In this document: positions 21,080 through 33,400 of the stretch, piece by piece | Position numbering within the stretch: the first letter of the stretch is position 1 | How the letters are laid out: each line of letters opens with the position of its first letter | Origin: Acholoe squamosa | Lineage: Eukaryota; Annelida; Polychaeta; Phyllodocida; Polynoidae | Length of the DNA stretch: 64,000 nucleotides | Assembly: GCA_949317995.1 (NCBI GenBank) | Contig: OX439039.1 | Span: 76,366,002-76,430,001 of the forward strand | Reading direction: 5' to 3' | Program-made: the position numbers and the translations under genes | Notes under the pieces: generated by a model | The model's database searches: none | Told to the model about the DNA's origin: nothing | What the model saw: the letters and a program-made list of their open reading frames with translations, nothing else

Positions 21080-22115
21080 TGTACCGACCGTAAAATTTTG
21101 GTGCTGTACTTGCCAGAAAACGCCTTCCATAGGATAGCATTGTGCGGTAGATTTTTGCGATAGAAGTAACACATGGAGTCCTATAGGAATTGCGCAATTA
21201 AGACACCTTTTTTCAGCAGGTAACACTCTATGGTGTGTGCTGTACTGACAACAAGCGCGGTAGACACTACATATATGAAACACATGTAGTAGACGGTCGG
21301 TTCAAATCAGGACCGTATGTGAGGAGACCGCCAAAAGACCGTGTACTTATACAAATGGTTTCCTACTAAAATGTTGGAAAGACAGGGGACCGTCTGTGAG
21401 CATATTGGAAGTTCTTTTTTTTATGTCGTCTACCGCATCGTATATATCAAGACCGTTGACAGTGGTTGTTCTTGTAACGTGTAGGTGGCGCGTCTATCTG
21501 AATTTAGGCGGTCGTGTAACCGGACCGTTGGCAGTAGTTCAACGGCAGATATATAGGTGGCGCATTGGTAGAATCAATGTTTGTTTGGCGGTCCGAAGTG
21601 TTCTTTGGCGGTCCGATGTATAAATAAGCGGTCGCTCATTTGGCGCCTTTTCATTCTGAGTGATTATGCATGCGCGGCAGACGTCTAGTGTGAGCTCTGT
21701 GAGGAGCATAGAGTTGGGCGGTCTGGGAAGAACAGCTAAAGCAACAGTCCACTACTACGCAATAGAATGCAGTTTTTATGAACACATGTGGAGGAAAGAT
21801 AGGACCACAGGATTGTTTATGACAGCATAGATGATTTTACATTATCGACAACTATTATTTAATTATTCGACACGAACTGTCCATCATCTAATCAGACCGT
21901 CGATAAATTATATATCTAAGCATCATCTTCCCATTAAAAACAACCCTTTAGCAGACCATCTATAGATTTTATCTCCAAATTTATTTTTTATATACCACAC
22001 AGCCTCCCTTATATTCAGTAAAATTTCATCTCTCGATTCCTACTTTTCCTTTATTGCTTCGAAAATTTATAGAACTATTATTGTTTAACTTGGAAAATTT
22101 ATAGACGGTCTTCAA
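21080..22115 (+). promoter_or_regulatory. Cluster of CGGTC/GACCG motifs with a TATA-like box
   Basis: Fifteen CGGTC or GACCG words occur in about 1 kb, in both orientations, most between 21,290 and 21,720. Two diverged tandem units (about 21,451-21,521 and 21,522-21,597) share GACCGTTGRCAGTRGTT, AGGTGGCGC and GGCGGTC. GTATAAATA at about 21,619 is followed 25-30 bases later by CATTCTGAG, a possible start. No ORF of note follows. It could be a solo LTR or promoter of an unknown non-coding transcript. Confidence 0.4.
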
Positions 22116-22720
22116 TCAACAACTATACTTCAAATATATCATACCCTCCTTTCGCAAGCAATTATTACATATCTCCTTAACCCCTCCCACTCCCACCCCC
22201 TCTCCCCCTCCCCCCCGCCCCTCTGACTATATCTCCATTCCCTTCATTACTTATAAAATTTATATTTTATCTATAATCTATCGTATTTGTATTACGCTAC
22301 TATCTCCCACACTACAAAATCTGGGCCATATGTGATCTATATCACACGTTCAATTTTTCTAGTGAGAGTTGGGTTAGATAGCTCAGGACTAAGGTCCTCT
22401 CCTTTTTGATGGGAAGGGAAATATTGTTGACTAATTCCTCCAGGTGGCAGGACGGAGTAGTCAAGCCTCGAATGCAGATTTCTTCTCGGCATAGGATACC
22501 TGTCTCATTTCTTATGACAGATGGAGTCACTGATCCAGTCTAATAAGGCGCTTGTGAACATGGTTGAAAATTACTTCAAATATAAAACAAAAAATAACTC
22601 CAATAAGTAGGGGTGTTAGAATATATGAGCTAATTACGTCGAATACAGAAAAGAAAAATCTTTGTATTTCAACTTCTGATGCAGCTTTGTTTTGTGGAGT
22701 TTAGATAGAAAATATTGTTC
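22116..22720. other. Intergenic, AT-rich with a C-rich patch
   Basis: No gene seen. A C-rich run near 22,175-22,225 (CCCCCTCTCCCCCTCCCCCC). Confidence 0.5.
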
Positions 22721-22729
22721 AAAACTGCG

Positions 22730-22795
22730 CCAGCAGGGGGACACACTGTGCTGCAGTCAGACCATCTGCTCTAAAAAGTCTCCACTAGGTGTCAC
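22730..22795 (+). promoter_or_regulatory. CTCF-like motif pair 1
   Basis: CCAGCAGGGGGACAC at 22730-22744 and CCACTAGGTGTCAC at 22782-22795, same orientation; both close to the CTCF core CCASYAGRKGGC. Confidence 0.45.
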
Positions 22796-23039
22796 TACTG
22801 TTCCACTTTTACAATGTATTGTCCGCAAACTGAATTGATTTTGCAGCTCTTTCATTTTTGAGATGGGCAATACCAGTATTTTTTTCTACTTCTACAGCGA
22901 AACCTGTTAGAGTTTTGACATGCTAACCTCTTGCCTTATGAGCCTTCCTTTTAGATCAGCTATCCAAAGTGTAAATAACAAGATTGCATATATAGTTTAC
23001 GTTTGCTGTATGTTAATTTGTTGGTCTAGGGTTTGGTTT

Positions 23040-23270
23040 AGTTTATGTAAATGATGAAAATTCTTGGCCCCCAACACTGAGCCCTGGGGGATACCAAGGG
23101 AACCTCCCTGCAGCTTGAGAGCAAGTCAGTGGATTAAGAGTTCTGCTGTATTTTACCAGGATAGAATGTAATCCAGATCAGTCTGTGCTTGAGGAATCAA
23201 AGGGACATCGACTTGCTTATTTTGTTATTGTGATTGACACAGGCAAATGCCTTTTTTACATCAAAATTGC
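23040..23270 (-). pseudogene. Decayed reverse-transcriptase fragment
   Basis: On the minus strand, DVKKAFACVNHNNK matches the DxxKAFDxV RT motif, and in a shifted frame GIPQGSVLGAKNFHH matches the GVPQGSVLGP motif. Stops and frameshifts are present, and the YxDD region is absent. Confidence 0.75.
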
Positions 23271-23732
23271 AGGCAGCATTGCCCTGATCGCTGGCTAACC
23301 CTAACCCTCTGGAGTGGGGACCTTCATGTTGAGGGCATGAAGGAGTCAAATAACTTCATTGGGAGTCCATGAAGGAGAAATTCTCCTTCCATTCTACCAG
23401 TGGGTATACAGATTTATAAAAGGCAACAAACTCAGGGTTTCTTGGGGCTTGAGGTGTGTGTGTGGGTAGCTTGTGTCCTTATGCGTGGGCCCGGCCTACA
23501 TGCTTGGTTTTTGTCATGGGATTCCCCTCAGTAAATCACATCTAAGTGATCAAAGGCCATGGTTTGTCTCTGTTAAATTTTGATTACAATTAGTGGAAAC
23601 CAAACCTGAAGCCTCATACCTTTGGAATGGGAAAAGCATTAGGAAAAGATATTTACAGGACATATACAGCCATAGAGGGACACAATTGTAATTTCATATG
23701 ACCAAGTAGGAAGCAGAACATGCTCACTTCTT

Positions 23733-23814
23733 CCACCAGGGGGCACATACCGGTAAGAGCTGTGTCAGTGATAACTGGGTGGATATTGTTCTACAGTTGC
23801 CCACTAGGTGTCAG
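23733..23814 (+). promoter_or_regulatory. CTCF-like motif pair 2
   Basis: CCACCAGGGGGCAC at 23733-23746 and CCACTAGGTGTCAG at 23801-23814, same order and orientation as pair 1 about 1 kb away. Confidence 0.45.
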
Positions 23815-23936
23815 TACTGTCCCATAGTAAAGCCATGTACTGTGGCAGACCATGCAGTGCAAGGAGGGGGTATGTATGCAGTTGTAAGTTATGGGTGTAT
23901 TATTTTATGCCTAAACATTTCAATATCTCTATACAT

Positions 23937-24304
23937 GGTTCCCACAGGAATCTCAGATTGAAATTCCCTGACTTTCTCTGACCAAAAATAACTATTTTTC
24001 CCGACCAAATCCTAACGTCGCAGTATATCACACAGCATCATTTAACCTAAAATCTATACCAAATATCTTATTTACAACAGTAATTACTACTATAAGTGCA
24101 AACTTAAGTTTTAGGAAAAAAACGTTTTTTTTTTTTTAAAAATAATACTTGAATGCCCCCTGGGGAGACTTGTCTAAAATCAAACACAAGTGCTACATTT
24201 TGGCAGATTTTCCTTGACTCTTTGCAAGATTTTGTAAAATTCCCTGACCAGATTATTTTCCCTGACTTTTCATGACTTTCTCTGACCTGTGGGAGGGAAC
24301 CCTG
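23937..24304. repeat. hAT-like MITE, GGTTCCCACAGG termini
   Basis: GGTTCCCACAGGAA at the left, CTGTGGGAGGGAACC at the right; subterminal TTCCCTGACTTT words in both halves. TCTATAC flanks both ends, fitting a 7-8-bp duplication. Confidence 0.8.
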
Positions 24305-24543
24305 TCTATACCCCTCAGTGGTGGATTTAGAGGGGGGACGCAGGAGCGCGCCCTCACCCTTTTACCATAGTGATCTTTTTCATAGTGAATGCTCACGTCT
24401 TATACCTAGGGCCTCCTCAAATATGTAGGACATTATTCATTTTATTCCATTAATATCATTCCAGACCTTACTCATGGCGAGTTATTCCATGTTTCTACAT
24501 TCCTGAGAAGGTATTATTGTCTTCAAGATAAGGTTGGCCTTAT

Positions 24544-24839
24544 CATACATGCAAACTCCGGACGAGAAAAAAACTGAGCAGATAAAAAGGATGAGATTTT
24601 TCCTTAGAAGGAAGATTCATGGTAAAAATTGGGCGGATTTGGGGGGGGGGGGTCTCCCCCAGAACAATGGTGCGTGCTGGTGGATTTTATGGGTGGCTGA
24701 TACCCTTGTTTCCAAAATTTTCAAAGACCACCACCCCCATATAAATGGTAAAATTATATCTCATTGGATCTTGATGAATCACAAGAATGACCCTAACAGA
24801 TCATAGAAAAACTGAAAAAAACTGAGGAGTTTGCATGTA
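24544..24839. repeat. MITE with CATACATGCAAACTCC termini
   Basis: CATACATGCAAACTCCGGA and GAGGAGTTTGCATGTATG are inverted; the hexamer CCTTAT directly precedes and follows, a likely target duplication. Confidence 0.85.
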
Positions 24840-24856
24840 TGCCTTATTTCGCTGTA

Positions 24857-25112
24857 CAGGGGTGTGAAATACTAAAACCCATTTAGGCAGATGTGCACTG
24901 AGCAGCCTTGTAACGATTTGTAAATAGCATCTTTACATTACAAAATAGTGATTCAAATGGTCTAATAGTAACAGTATCTCACTTTCTGATCTACAGGGAA
25001 GCCAAAAATCACCTTTGGGATACTCGAATTTGTGAGTTTTGGATGATGTTATTTTTCTGGTGAGCTTAAAAAAGGCTGAAATCCGCCTTTAGGCTGAGAT
25101 TTCACACCCCTG
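24857..25112. repeat. MITE with CAGGGGTGTGAAAT termini
   Basis: CAGGGGTGTGAAAT and ATTTCACACCCCTG are perfect inverted ends, 256 bp apart, almost adjoining the previous MITE. Confidence 0.85.
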
Positions 25113-25397
25113 CTTTAGCTGTGTAGGTTACCATTTGGACCATATTTCTTGGATATTGGTCTTTCTTCTATAAGGGAGGGGAAACTGTCAATAGGCCTTA
25201 ATCTTTTATCAAACACCATTTGAACTTATATATATTGAATTTGTAGTAAGGGCAATATAATTGGAAAGCTATTCTGTCAGATCATATAATTGCAAATCCT
25301 ATTTCAATGCACTACATCTTAGAATTGTGAGGATAACTTATCATCAAGTAGAAAAAGGCAAAGACAACATGTTTCATTATATTGTATAAAATCCCAT

Positions 25398-25403
25398 TTT
25401 ATT
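25398..25403 (-). terminator. Candidate polyadenylation signal AATAAA
   Basis: AATAAA on the minus strand with a downstream GU/U-rich element at about 25,345-25,370; candidate 3' end of the ZNF608/609 transcript. Confidence 0.45.
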
Positions 25404-26029
25404 CTCAATATTCAACTGCATACATGAATATTATCAACAAGAATGCAGTATCTCTACGACTGAACCAATTGCCAGTATATCCACGCAGACTCAACTCAGG
25501 TCTACAAATCAATTATTATCTTCACCAAGAATTCACCTCAACATCTGCACACAGCACTGTCTTCATTGTCCTAAACACAATAATCACTCAGTTGAATTAT
25601 TACCAAAAGAAGGAGCTGGCTGAGTCTACCAGCATGAGTGGTCAGCTCTCACAGAAGCCTAACCAAGAAGGGAATGAGTGGTGACAAACAATGAAATTTA
25701 ACTAAAGTATGCCTAGATGCAGCCCAGGGCTATCAATATCTAAGGCAAGGATGCCTAGTACTAGGAAATGAACAAAGAGCATAGCCTCGACTCTGATTTG
25801 TGATATCATGATACATATAAAAATAATATTTCTCTTGGTCATCTCATGAAGCTGTACCAAGTTCAGTTAATATGAAAGGCAGTCAAAGTGATTGTAAACT
25901 TTTCTCCCATCTTCACCTTTTACATAGTCACAAAATGACTTAGTCAAGGATGTGATTTCATTTGAGCCAATGTGTAGGAACCTTGATCAGACAGCATCTC
26001 TGTGGCTCATTTGGAATTTATAGTCTCAA

Positions 26030-26165
26030 AATATCGAAGAGACCCCCCCCCCATAAATGTTAAAAAGTTTTCTCATTGAATCTGTGAAAATCATGAGGGT
26101 CAACTTTTTGACCCTGAATTGTAGGAAATCCTACAGATGTAGGAGAAATCACATCCCTGCTTAAT
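26030..26165. repeat. MITE remnant
   Basis: ATAAATGTTAAAAAGTTTTC and GAGGGTCAACTTTTTGACCC resemble the interior and end of the 24.5-25.1 kb elements. Confidence 0.5.
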
Positions 26166-29100
26166 TATAATACACCCACAGGTGGTGGTGGTACATAATA
26201 TGTGGGTATGATCATTATGATTATCATCATTATGGCTATTTGACTAATTAATGCAAAATAGAGACTGTTTATTCAAGGGGAAGACAGAGAAATCATATGT
26301 AAGAATTCTGTCCCCAATCTGTTTTGCTTTAAGCACCGCTGCCTGAAAACATGCACTAGTTATACAATAAATCTGATGATTTCTTCCAATGAAGTAATGT
26401 ACTTTTAGGTGATGACAATTCTTAATTTCACCATATAGTATGATAGTTCTATATCAGTTTGATGATGATAAATTGTATCAAATACCCAATGATGATCATG
26501 AGGAGTCGGTGAGTCAAGAGCGTGCAACATAAAACAACTCTTTCACACAATAGTTTATAACAAGGAAAAATGGGTATTAAATGTGCACCAACCAATGAAG
26601 GAATACATACATTATTTACATAATTTAGAGATCTAGGAAAATGGCTCAAATTCTTCTCAATAATGCTGACGATGCTATGTACGCATTTCACTACCGTCCA
26701 CTGGACTTCCCTATGAATCTCACGAACAATGGTAATCTGGAAAATGTCAAATTTCTTTTTCATCTCATATTTTTTATTTATTTCTCTTAGGATAATATTG
26801 TTTTAGTGTCAGCAGTAGTAAAAAGTCTACTACATACCCACCCATAGGTACCTATTACAGACATAGAACAACAGCAAGGCTTTCAGACCTATCGGTCGAA
26901 GCACGTTTCGTATTTGGTAATAACACAGTTTTCTGTATATCGATATACGTAGTACATCATTTAAGTGGATCTAAAATTCAGCTCATCTCTTTACTTGATG
27001 GGGAAGATTGGGCAAAAAGAAATTGAAGAGGACACTGAGTTTTCTATTGGGTACACACTTAGACACTGTTAATATATATGTTATCACCCTTGATTCAATC
27101 AAAGTGCACAGCAGAATGTACAGTGTTCAAGATGAGGAAAATGTTGAAAATCTACTTTGGGAACGGGAAGGTTGGTCTTTGTTGCAAAAACATAGCATTT
27201 TTCCACAAAGAAAACAATTTGAGTCCATATCATCTCCCACTCTTACAAGCATGTGTTACAGTTTCTTCCCAACCTCTTTTTCTCTCAAATATTCTCTTCT
27301 ATTTACAAATATCAGTCACACAACAACTTTCATCTGTACAATCCACAAAACTCACAGTCAGACACTTTTAAAGGTAACACCTGGCACTTTATGGGTGGGA
27401 ACTGGGAAGGGATGTGTGCAATCTAACCCATACTCATATGAATTAACAGCCCCGAGACCGTTAAAAAATAACAGCCGCAAGACCGTTAATAATATCATGG
27501 TGCTTTCATTGTACATACAACAATTTACCAGCCACACGCGCACATGATTATTAAAGTTTATAACAGGAAGATAACATCCACGTCAATGACTGTTTCAATT
27601 GGTTATCATTATACATTTTTCGACAACCCATGTACAACATAGCTGCTTTTTTTCTCCCTCCTTTCTTTTTTAGGACAATGGAGGATGTATGTCTAATAAC
27701 ATTGTATCCCCTTGTATAAAAACACTCTATAAGTCCACTATATAGCAATGTCTGAAATGCATAACTCCAGTGTGTTTGAATGGGCATCCATTCCCCCAGG
27801 CACATACCCCTAGAACTGTGCAGGCCTATATAATATCTGTATACATATGGATGCATTCTTGGGCTTTTTTTTTGACAAAACAGAGCTTAGATACAAATAG
27901 CCAAATCACACCTTCTCCATATTCTCACTTATATTCCTGGAAGTCAGGGGAAAATATTTTCAGCTGAGAGCAACTATTGTGAATATCTTACCAAAAATCT
28001 TGACATATTTATCAAAGTTAAAACTTGAAATTTAATTAAATTCTGAGACCTTAATCATTCACTCAAAAAGTTTTCTAACAGAGAGGTTGTGAGTAAGCAT
28101 GCTTTCATAGTTGGCACAACTAGCTTAGACTGCCCAGCCCAGCTGGATATCCACATTAAGGCGACGTCTATCACAAAGAGTGCGGGTGACTTAGGTATAT
28201 ATACTTGTAGTATAGGTTGTTGTATCATCTCTATCTATATTCTTATCATTCCACACAGGAGAAATATTCCTGAAGAACACACTGACATCTCTGTAGAATA
28301 GGGCAGTGAGGCTACATTAAACACACATTCTTAGGTAAATTTTTTTCTCCTATACCATCCAGGGAAAAAAGATACATGTCCATAGCACACTGTAAGTGGT
28401 TTAGGCTCTCAGTTTTAAATACTCATAATTTAAGGGAAAACTGTCACAGAACCAGAAGAAAACTGTCACAGAACCAATCCCCAAGCAGAAGGCTTGTCTG
28501 GTAAAATGACAGTATTCATAAGCACGGTTTACCTGGCTACTCCGACAAAGATAAATATCACAAAAGATTCCAATTCTCAATAATTCACAAAGAAATAGGC
28601 ATAGGTTGCTATAGTAGATACTCTATATCAACTGACTACTTCTTAGTTGGGGAACGCATTTAGCAAAGGTATTTTAAACTTAAAGCCAGGGAACCTCATT
28701 TATTTTACACAAAAAAATAGGTGCCTGAAAGAGCATTTGCCTCTTATATTTTTGTCATTGGAGAGAAAACTATAAATGCCCAAATTCAATCTGGAGTGCA
28801 TTTAGGTAGGTTTGAGAAGGGAATCATGGGAAGTATACCACTTAAGAAAATTCAAGGACAACCATTTCTGCCTTTATATCTAATTATACCTCAACTCATC
28901 AGCCTTCTTTTGTTAATAATACTCTGAATGACTACCACAGAATGCTCAGAGACTACTCCTCAGCACTGGCCCCATGTATGCCTATGACTAGAATGACAAG
29001 GTAGTTTTGTACAATGGGCTATAGTTACAAATAATGACCAAAGGCCAGTGGTAAGAGAGCAGCTCATGAGTTCATACCATCAGCTCAGTCAGCTGCTCAC

Positions 29101-30376
29101 AATAGCAGCCAATGTGTAAAGTTCTATACAACCAGCATTTTACAGGTAAAAAGCAGTTGTATTTTTAAGGACACCACAGCAGTTTACCAACCATTTCAAG
29201 AGCTCTGGTCTCTTTTATGGTTGATTCTCAGTGGTCAAGTGCTACTAGGTCCCTAGCTAAGGTCTGTTATGACAACGGTAGAAGTGGTGAAAAGAATGAC
29301 AATGAAAGACGATAAATTCCATACTCCGCCAGTCACTCGCTTTGTAAATCTATTATAAAAATTACAATGTCCATGCAAACATTCATTTAATAGTTCACAC
29401 TCTTTCATCATTCAGTTTCACTTTTTTATCATACCTTTTATGAACTAATTTCCACAAGTCGACTTAGCGACATTAATTTTTACACATACCACACATCAAT
29501 TAACACACCAGACACCGGAAATGAAGAGAATGACGCTGTCTGCTCAAAATGTCTTCTGCACAACACACACACAATGGTAGCTGAAGGTCTACACCACATA
29601 GCAGTGCCAGAGTTATTCACAGGAATGTCTTGAGAAGAACTATGTCCTTTTCACTAATAAACTCTTCCCTGTTTGGCGGCGGGGTTCCTTGGGATGAAGA
29701 ACAAAACTAGAATTACTCCTAATCCGCCTTTTGTGAATCATCTTCGTTGGCCCTACTTAATCCGCAAGGGTACTATTTTGTGTGTGTGATGGCATTCAAT
29801 AATCACATTTATTCAATAATAATCCAGATAACTTCACATATCACTTCAAATCCGTATCCTTAGGTATGATGTAATAATCCTGTTCCACATGACAGATGAC
29901 AAGGTCGTCTGAAGGTCAATCACAGCCAGAGGTCACCTCAAGGTCAAATATCCAGGTGACATATATTTTACTATTTTCTCATCATCATCCTACCAAGCCC
30001 TATTCAGCATCTCATACTAGAATGGGCAGTGTAAATAATATGTACACAAACATAACTAAAGGAAACACCAACTGTCATTAAAAACATCCATGGCTCCTTA
30101 ATATCCTCACTCTTAAGTCCCCCAGTATCAATTCAGTGGGCACTCAGTAGTAATTCAGTGGATACCCAGTAGTAATTCAGTGGGTACTCATTATATAGCT
30201 CAGCCTTTGGGCTCAGACGGCATACATAGTACTCCTGCGGGCAGCCCATTCATTGTAGAAGTAGTAGTATTAATAATACTCCAGGGTCTTCTCGCGCTGA
30301 CATTTCAGCAGAGGGCAGTGGTTGATCAAGTGCGTTGTGAAGGTCCCTCCAGGGTGTCATACGGAGGAGGAGGCGT

Positions 30377-30447
30377 TCACTTCGGCACAAACGGGTGTTG
30401 TCCTATTGGCGCAGCAGTACCTGCGGCAGCCTGGGTCATAATGGCCG
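30377..30447 (-). CDS. ZNF609: ZNF608/609 small terminal coding exon
   Basis: On the minus strand a TACTAAT branch-point-like motif and CTTTCTATTACAG precede 30447. Spliced to the 31061 donor, the split codon becomes GCG and the peptide reads [24 protein letters not shown] then TGA (30379-30377). It follows [10 protein letters not shown] and YDPYS in the same order as the vertebrate C-terminus, which I recall as SAALVASQQ-like and alanine/glutamine-rich. The frame, branch point and homology agree. Confidence 0.82.
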
Positions 30448-33400
30448 CTGTAATAGAAAGATTACCATTAGTATACAAAGGAAAATGGTGCATCTGGCTA
30501 TCATTACAAATTAAATATTATAATAATGAAATTATCTTAATAATCATTGATCTGTATCTAACTCATCCTAAGAGCATTTTCCTACTTTCTGGAGGGGCAC
30601 ATTTCTAATTCTCTATTGATGATTACTGGTAGTGGCCTTTACTTAAATGAAAGGACAACAGGATTATTATAAGATTATGAGAATAACATGTCTCTTTTGG
30701 TTTTAAAGTGCAGAGTACTTCATTACTTAACTGATTACCTTTAACTACATGTGTGACATATACTGGGAATAGGGACCTTAATGCACCCTGCACTATGGGC
30801 CCTTTTCGCAGATCCTGTCACATATTGTATCAATCTAATACTTAAAAGAGCTTAAAGTATCTTAAAAAGTACCACACACGCAAAGGGAGATGCCTGAATC
30901 CAAAAGAGTAAACTACACAGGTCCTGAACATATTCTTTAAATAATTGAAATTATCTCTTTTCAGCTTCATTTACTTATTAATCTTTTTTTGAGTTTAAAT
31001 TACAGTAAGCAATGATATCAAAGGAGGTGAATTTAATGTCTACACACGTTTGCTACCTACCACTATATGGATCATATAGCGGATACCCGGGGGGTGGCGG
31101 CCCAACTACGTGTGTGTGGTGGTGCGTGTGCAGGTGTCGCTGTGGCGGTGGCGACTTGCTCACCTCTCTCAGCTTATCGCGGTTGGCACTGGACGAGTTG
31201 CTCAGCACATCTGGGCTGCCCTTTGATGGTGAAGCTCGACTGTCGGCCGCTTTACCCAGCTCTTGCAGTTCATGGATCTTGTGTTGACCGCCCCCAAAGT
31301 TATTGTAGTGTGAAGCGTGCTGTTGGAGGAGTTCGAGTGCCTTGCCAGGGTGGTCAGCGCCCGATACCCCGGGTCCAGCTGGTTGGACTGGAATACCACC
31401 TTTCCGGACTTCGGCACCAGAGACAACAGAGGCGCCCGGGGACAAGAGTTTGGCCTTGTCACCATCCTCCATAGCGCCAGGTGACATGTGATAGCGCATG
31501 GAGGCTGGGTGGAGGTAGGCTGGGCTGCCATAGCCAATAACAGGATTAACCCCACGGTACATAGGATGACTGGGGTCAAAGGGTATCCCCTGTGGGTAGT
31601 GTGGTGCTTGGAGGTATGCATGGGATAGATACTGGGCAGGGAACCCATGCATGGAGTTCATTGGGGGACCTCCAGCCTCCTTGCTAGTCTTAGGTGTTGT
31701 GGTGCGAGGGCTAGGGCTGGCATTGGTGGGTCGTTTCTCTGGATCACCCCCAGAACCGCCCTCCTTGTGTTTGTCCGAACTATGCATTTTACCACCATCT
31801 ACCTCCTTGAGACTAGGGTCACGGCTTCTTGAGCCTTCGTCCTTACCATGGTGTGATGGCTTTCCACCAGGGCTATCTCGATGGTCGCGGCCACTGTGCG
31901 GTGTACCAGGTGGGGTCTCCCCGGGCCGGCCGCGGTGAACCACCTGGTGCTGTTGTTGTTGTTGCGCCTGCGCATGATGTCCATAGGGGTCATGGAAGAA
32001 CTTCCGCCGCTGCTCCTCATCTGCAGCAGCAACTCGCTGTTGCTCCATGATCCTCTGCTCCTGGTACATATAGAATCGCTGGAGATCGTCACGGTGTCGC
32101 TCCATCAACTCATTGTTCTCAAACTGTCCACCTCCGGCTCCCGGAGGCATATTACTCCCACTACCCTGTGCACCACCGCCCGGTGAAGGCTTATGGTGGC
32201 GCCCCTCAGCAGCCATTTGTGACTTAAGTGCAATGTTCTCCTTGAGGATCTGATGGTTCTCATTCTGTTTGTCTTTGAGACTGGGATCCTTGGACGCCCG
32301 CTGCTCCATCTCACGTAGCTTTCGCTCCTTCTCTGAGATGAGAGCTGGCGGCTTTGAGGAAGAGGGACTCATGAGAGATTTGCCTTCCACTGATGTCACT
32401 GAGGAGGCTGACGATGGCCGGTCAGACATTCTCCCACCTGGAGACATTAAGGATGCTGGCTGTCCATGCGCTATACCACGCTCTGTCTTTATTTTGTCTG
32501 CCATGAGTTTTTCTTTTGTGAGATCAGTACCAACCTCCTTGGCTTTCAACTGTTCATCAGGGTGTTTGTTATCACCATGTTGTTGTGCACCATATACTCC
32601 AGCTTCATTCACCATCCGCATGTAATTGGGGTCTACGGGGTAACCACCATAGTAACCTCCATAGTACATTTGGTGCTGTTGCAATAGTTTCTGTTGTTGC
32701 TGCTGTTGTAGTTGGTACTCCGATAATGGCTGCTGGTTATTACTACCACCACCAGCTGCCTTATTTGAACTGTCCTCACTATTGTTCACTTTACTGTTTG
32801 CACCTTCCTTACCACTGCCACCTCCCAACTTGGCAGCACTGTCACCGTCTTTTCGGGCGGCGGAGGACTTGCCGGACAGATCCAGCTCTTTGTCCCCTGC
32901 GGACTTGACAGGGGGACTGCGGCTGGGGCAGCCTTGAGCTGCAGAAGCAGTACTGGAGGGGACGGCAGGGATGAGGTAGGGTGGTTGGCCATAGTAACCA
33001 TGGTACATATGGTTATATGCGGCCATGGCTTCTTCAGCCTGGTGTCTGTCATTTCCCTTTCCAGGACCACTATCCATATGACCTCCACCACTGCCACCTT
33101 TGTCACCGTCCTCCTTGCCCTTGTGGTGGACAGAAGACTGCTGTTGTTGTTGTTGTTGTTGCTGTTGTTGTGTGGTTGTCTCGTTTTCCAGTGTGGGCGC
33201 GCTTTCGTCAGAGATGTCCGAGTAGGCGGGGCTCTGCACCTCCCCCGAGCGCTCCCGGCTCTCGGTGCTAACCTGCAATGGGGAGTTGATGCTGAGGCTC
33301 GACGGGGGCCGTGCGAACCGCTGCTGGTCACCACCTCCCTTGGTCGAGTTTGGTGGCGGTGACGTGGTCTCCCCCTTGGAGAGGTCTGAGCGCGGGTGCT

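Larger units (their letters stand above)
25380..30376 (-). other. Probable long 3' UTR of the ZNF608/609 gene
   Basis: No convincing coding sequence lies between the TGA and an AATAAA on the minus strand at 25403-25398. That signal is followed within about 30 bases by a GU/U-rich stretch (TGTTGTCTTTG then CCTTTTTCT), the layout of a cleavage site near 25,380. An earlier AATAAA at about 29813-29808 has no obvious GU-rich element after it. The region has few recognisable repeats apart from a MITE remnant at 26,030-26,165. A UTR near 5 kb is plausible for this family but is inferred only from the signals. Confidence 0.5.

Noticed and set aside
21290-21320. tRNA gene suggested by GGTTCAAATC (B-box-like)
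   Set aside because: No A box, no acceptor-stem pairing and no anticodon arm could be drawn.
27008-27547. 179-codon plus-strand ORF
   Set aside because: Lies in the probable 3' UTR of the opposite gene, starts without ATG context, no recognised motif.
31053-31061. Alternative donor at 31056 (AG|GTAGCA)
   Set aside because: It would shift the last exon out of the frame that matches the family C-terminus; the 31060 donor is also the better consensus.
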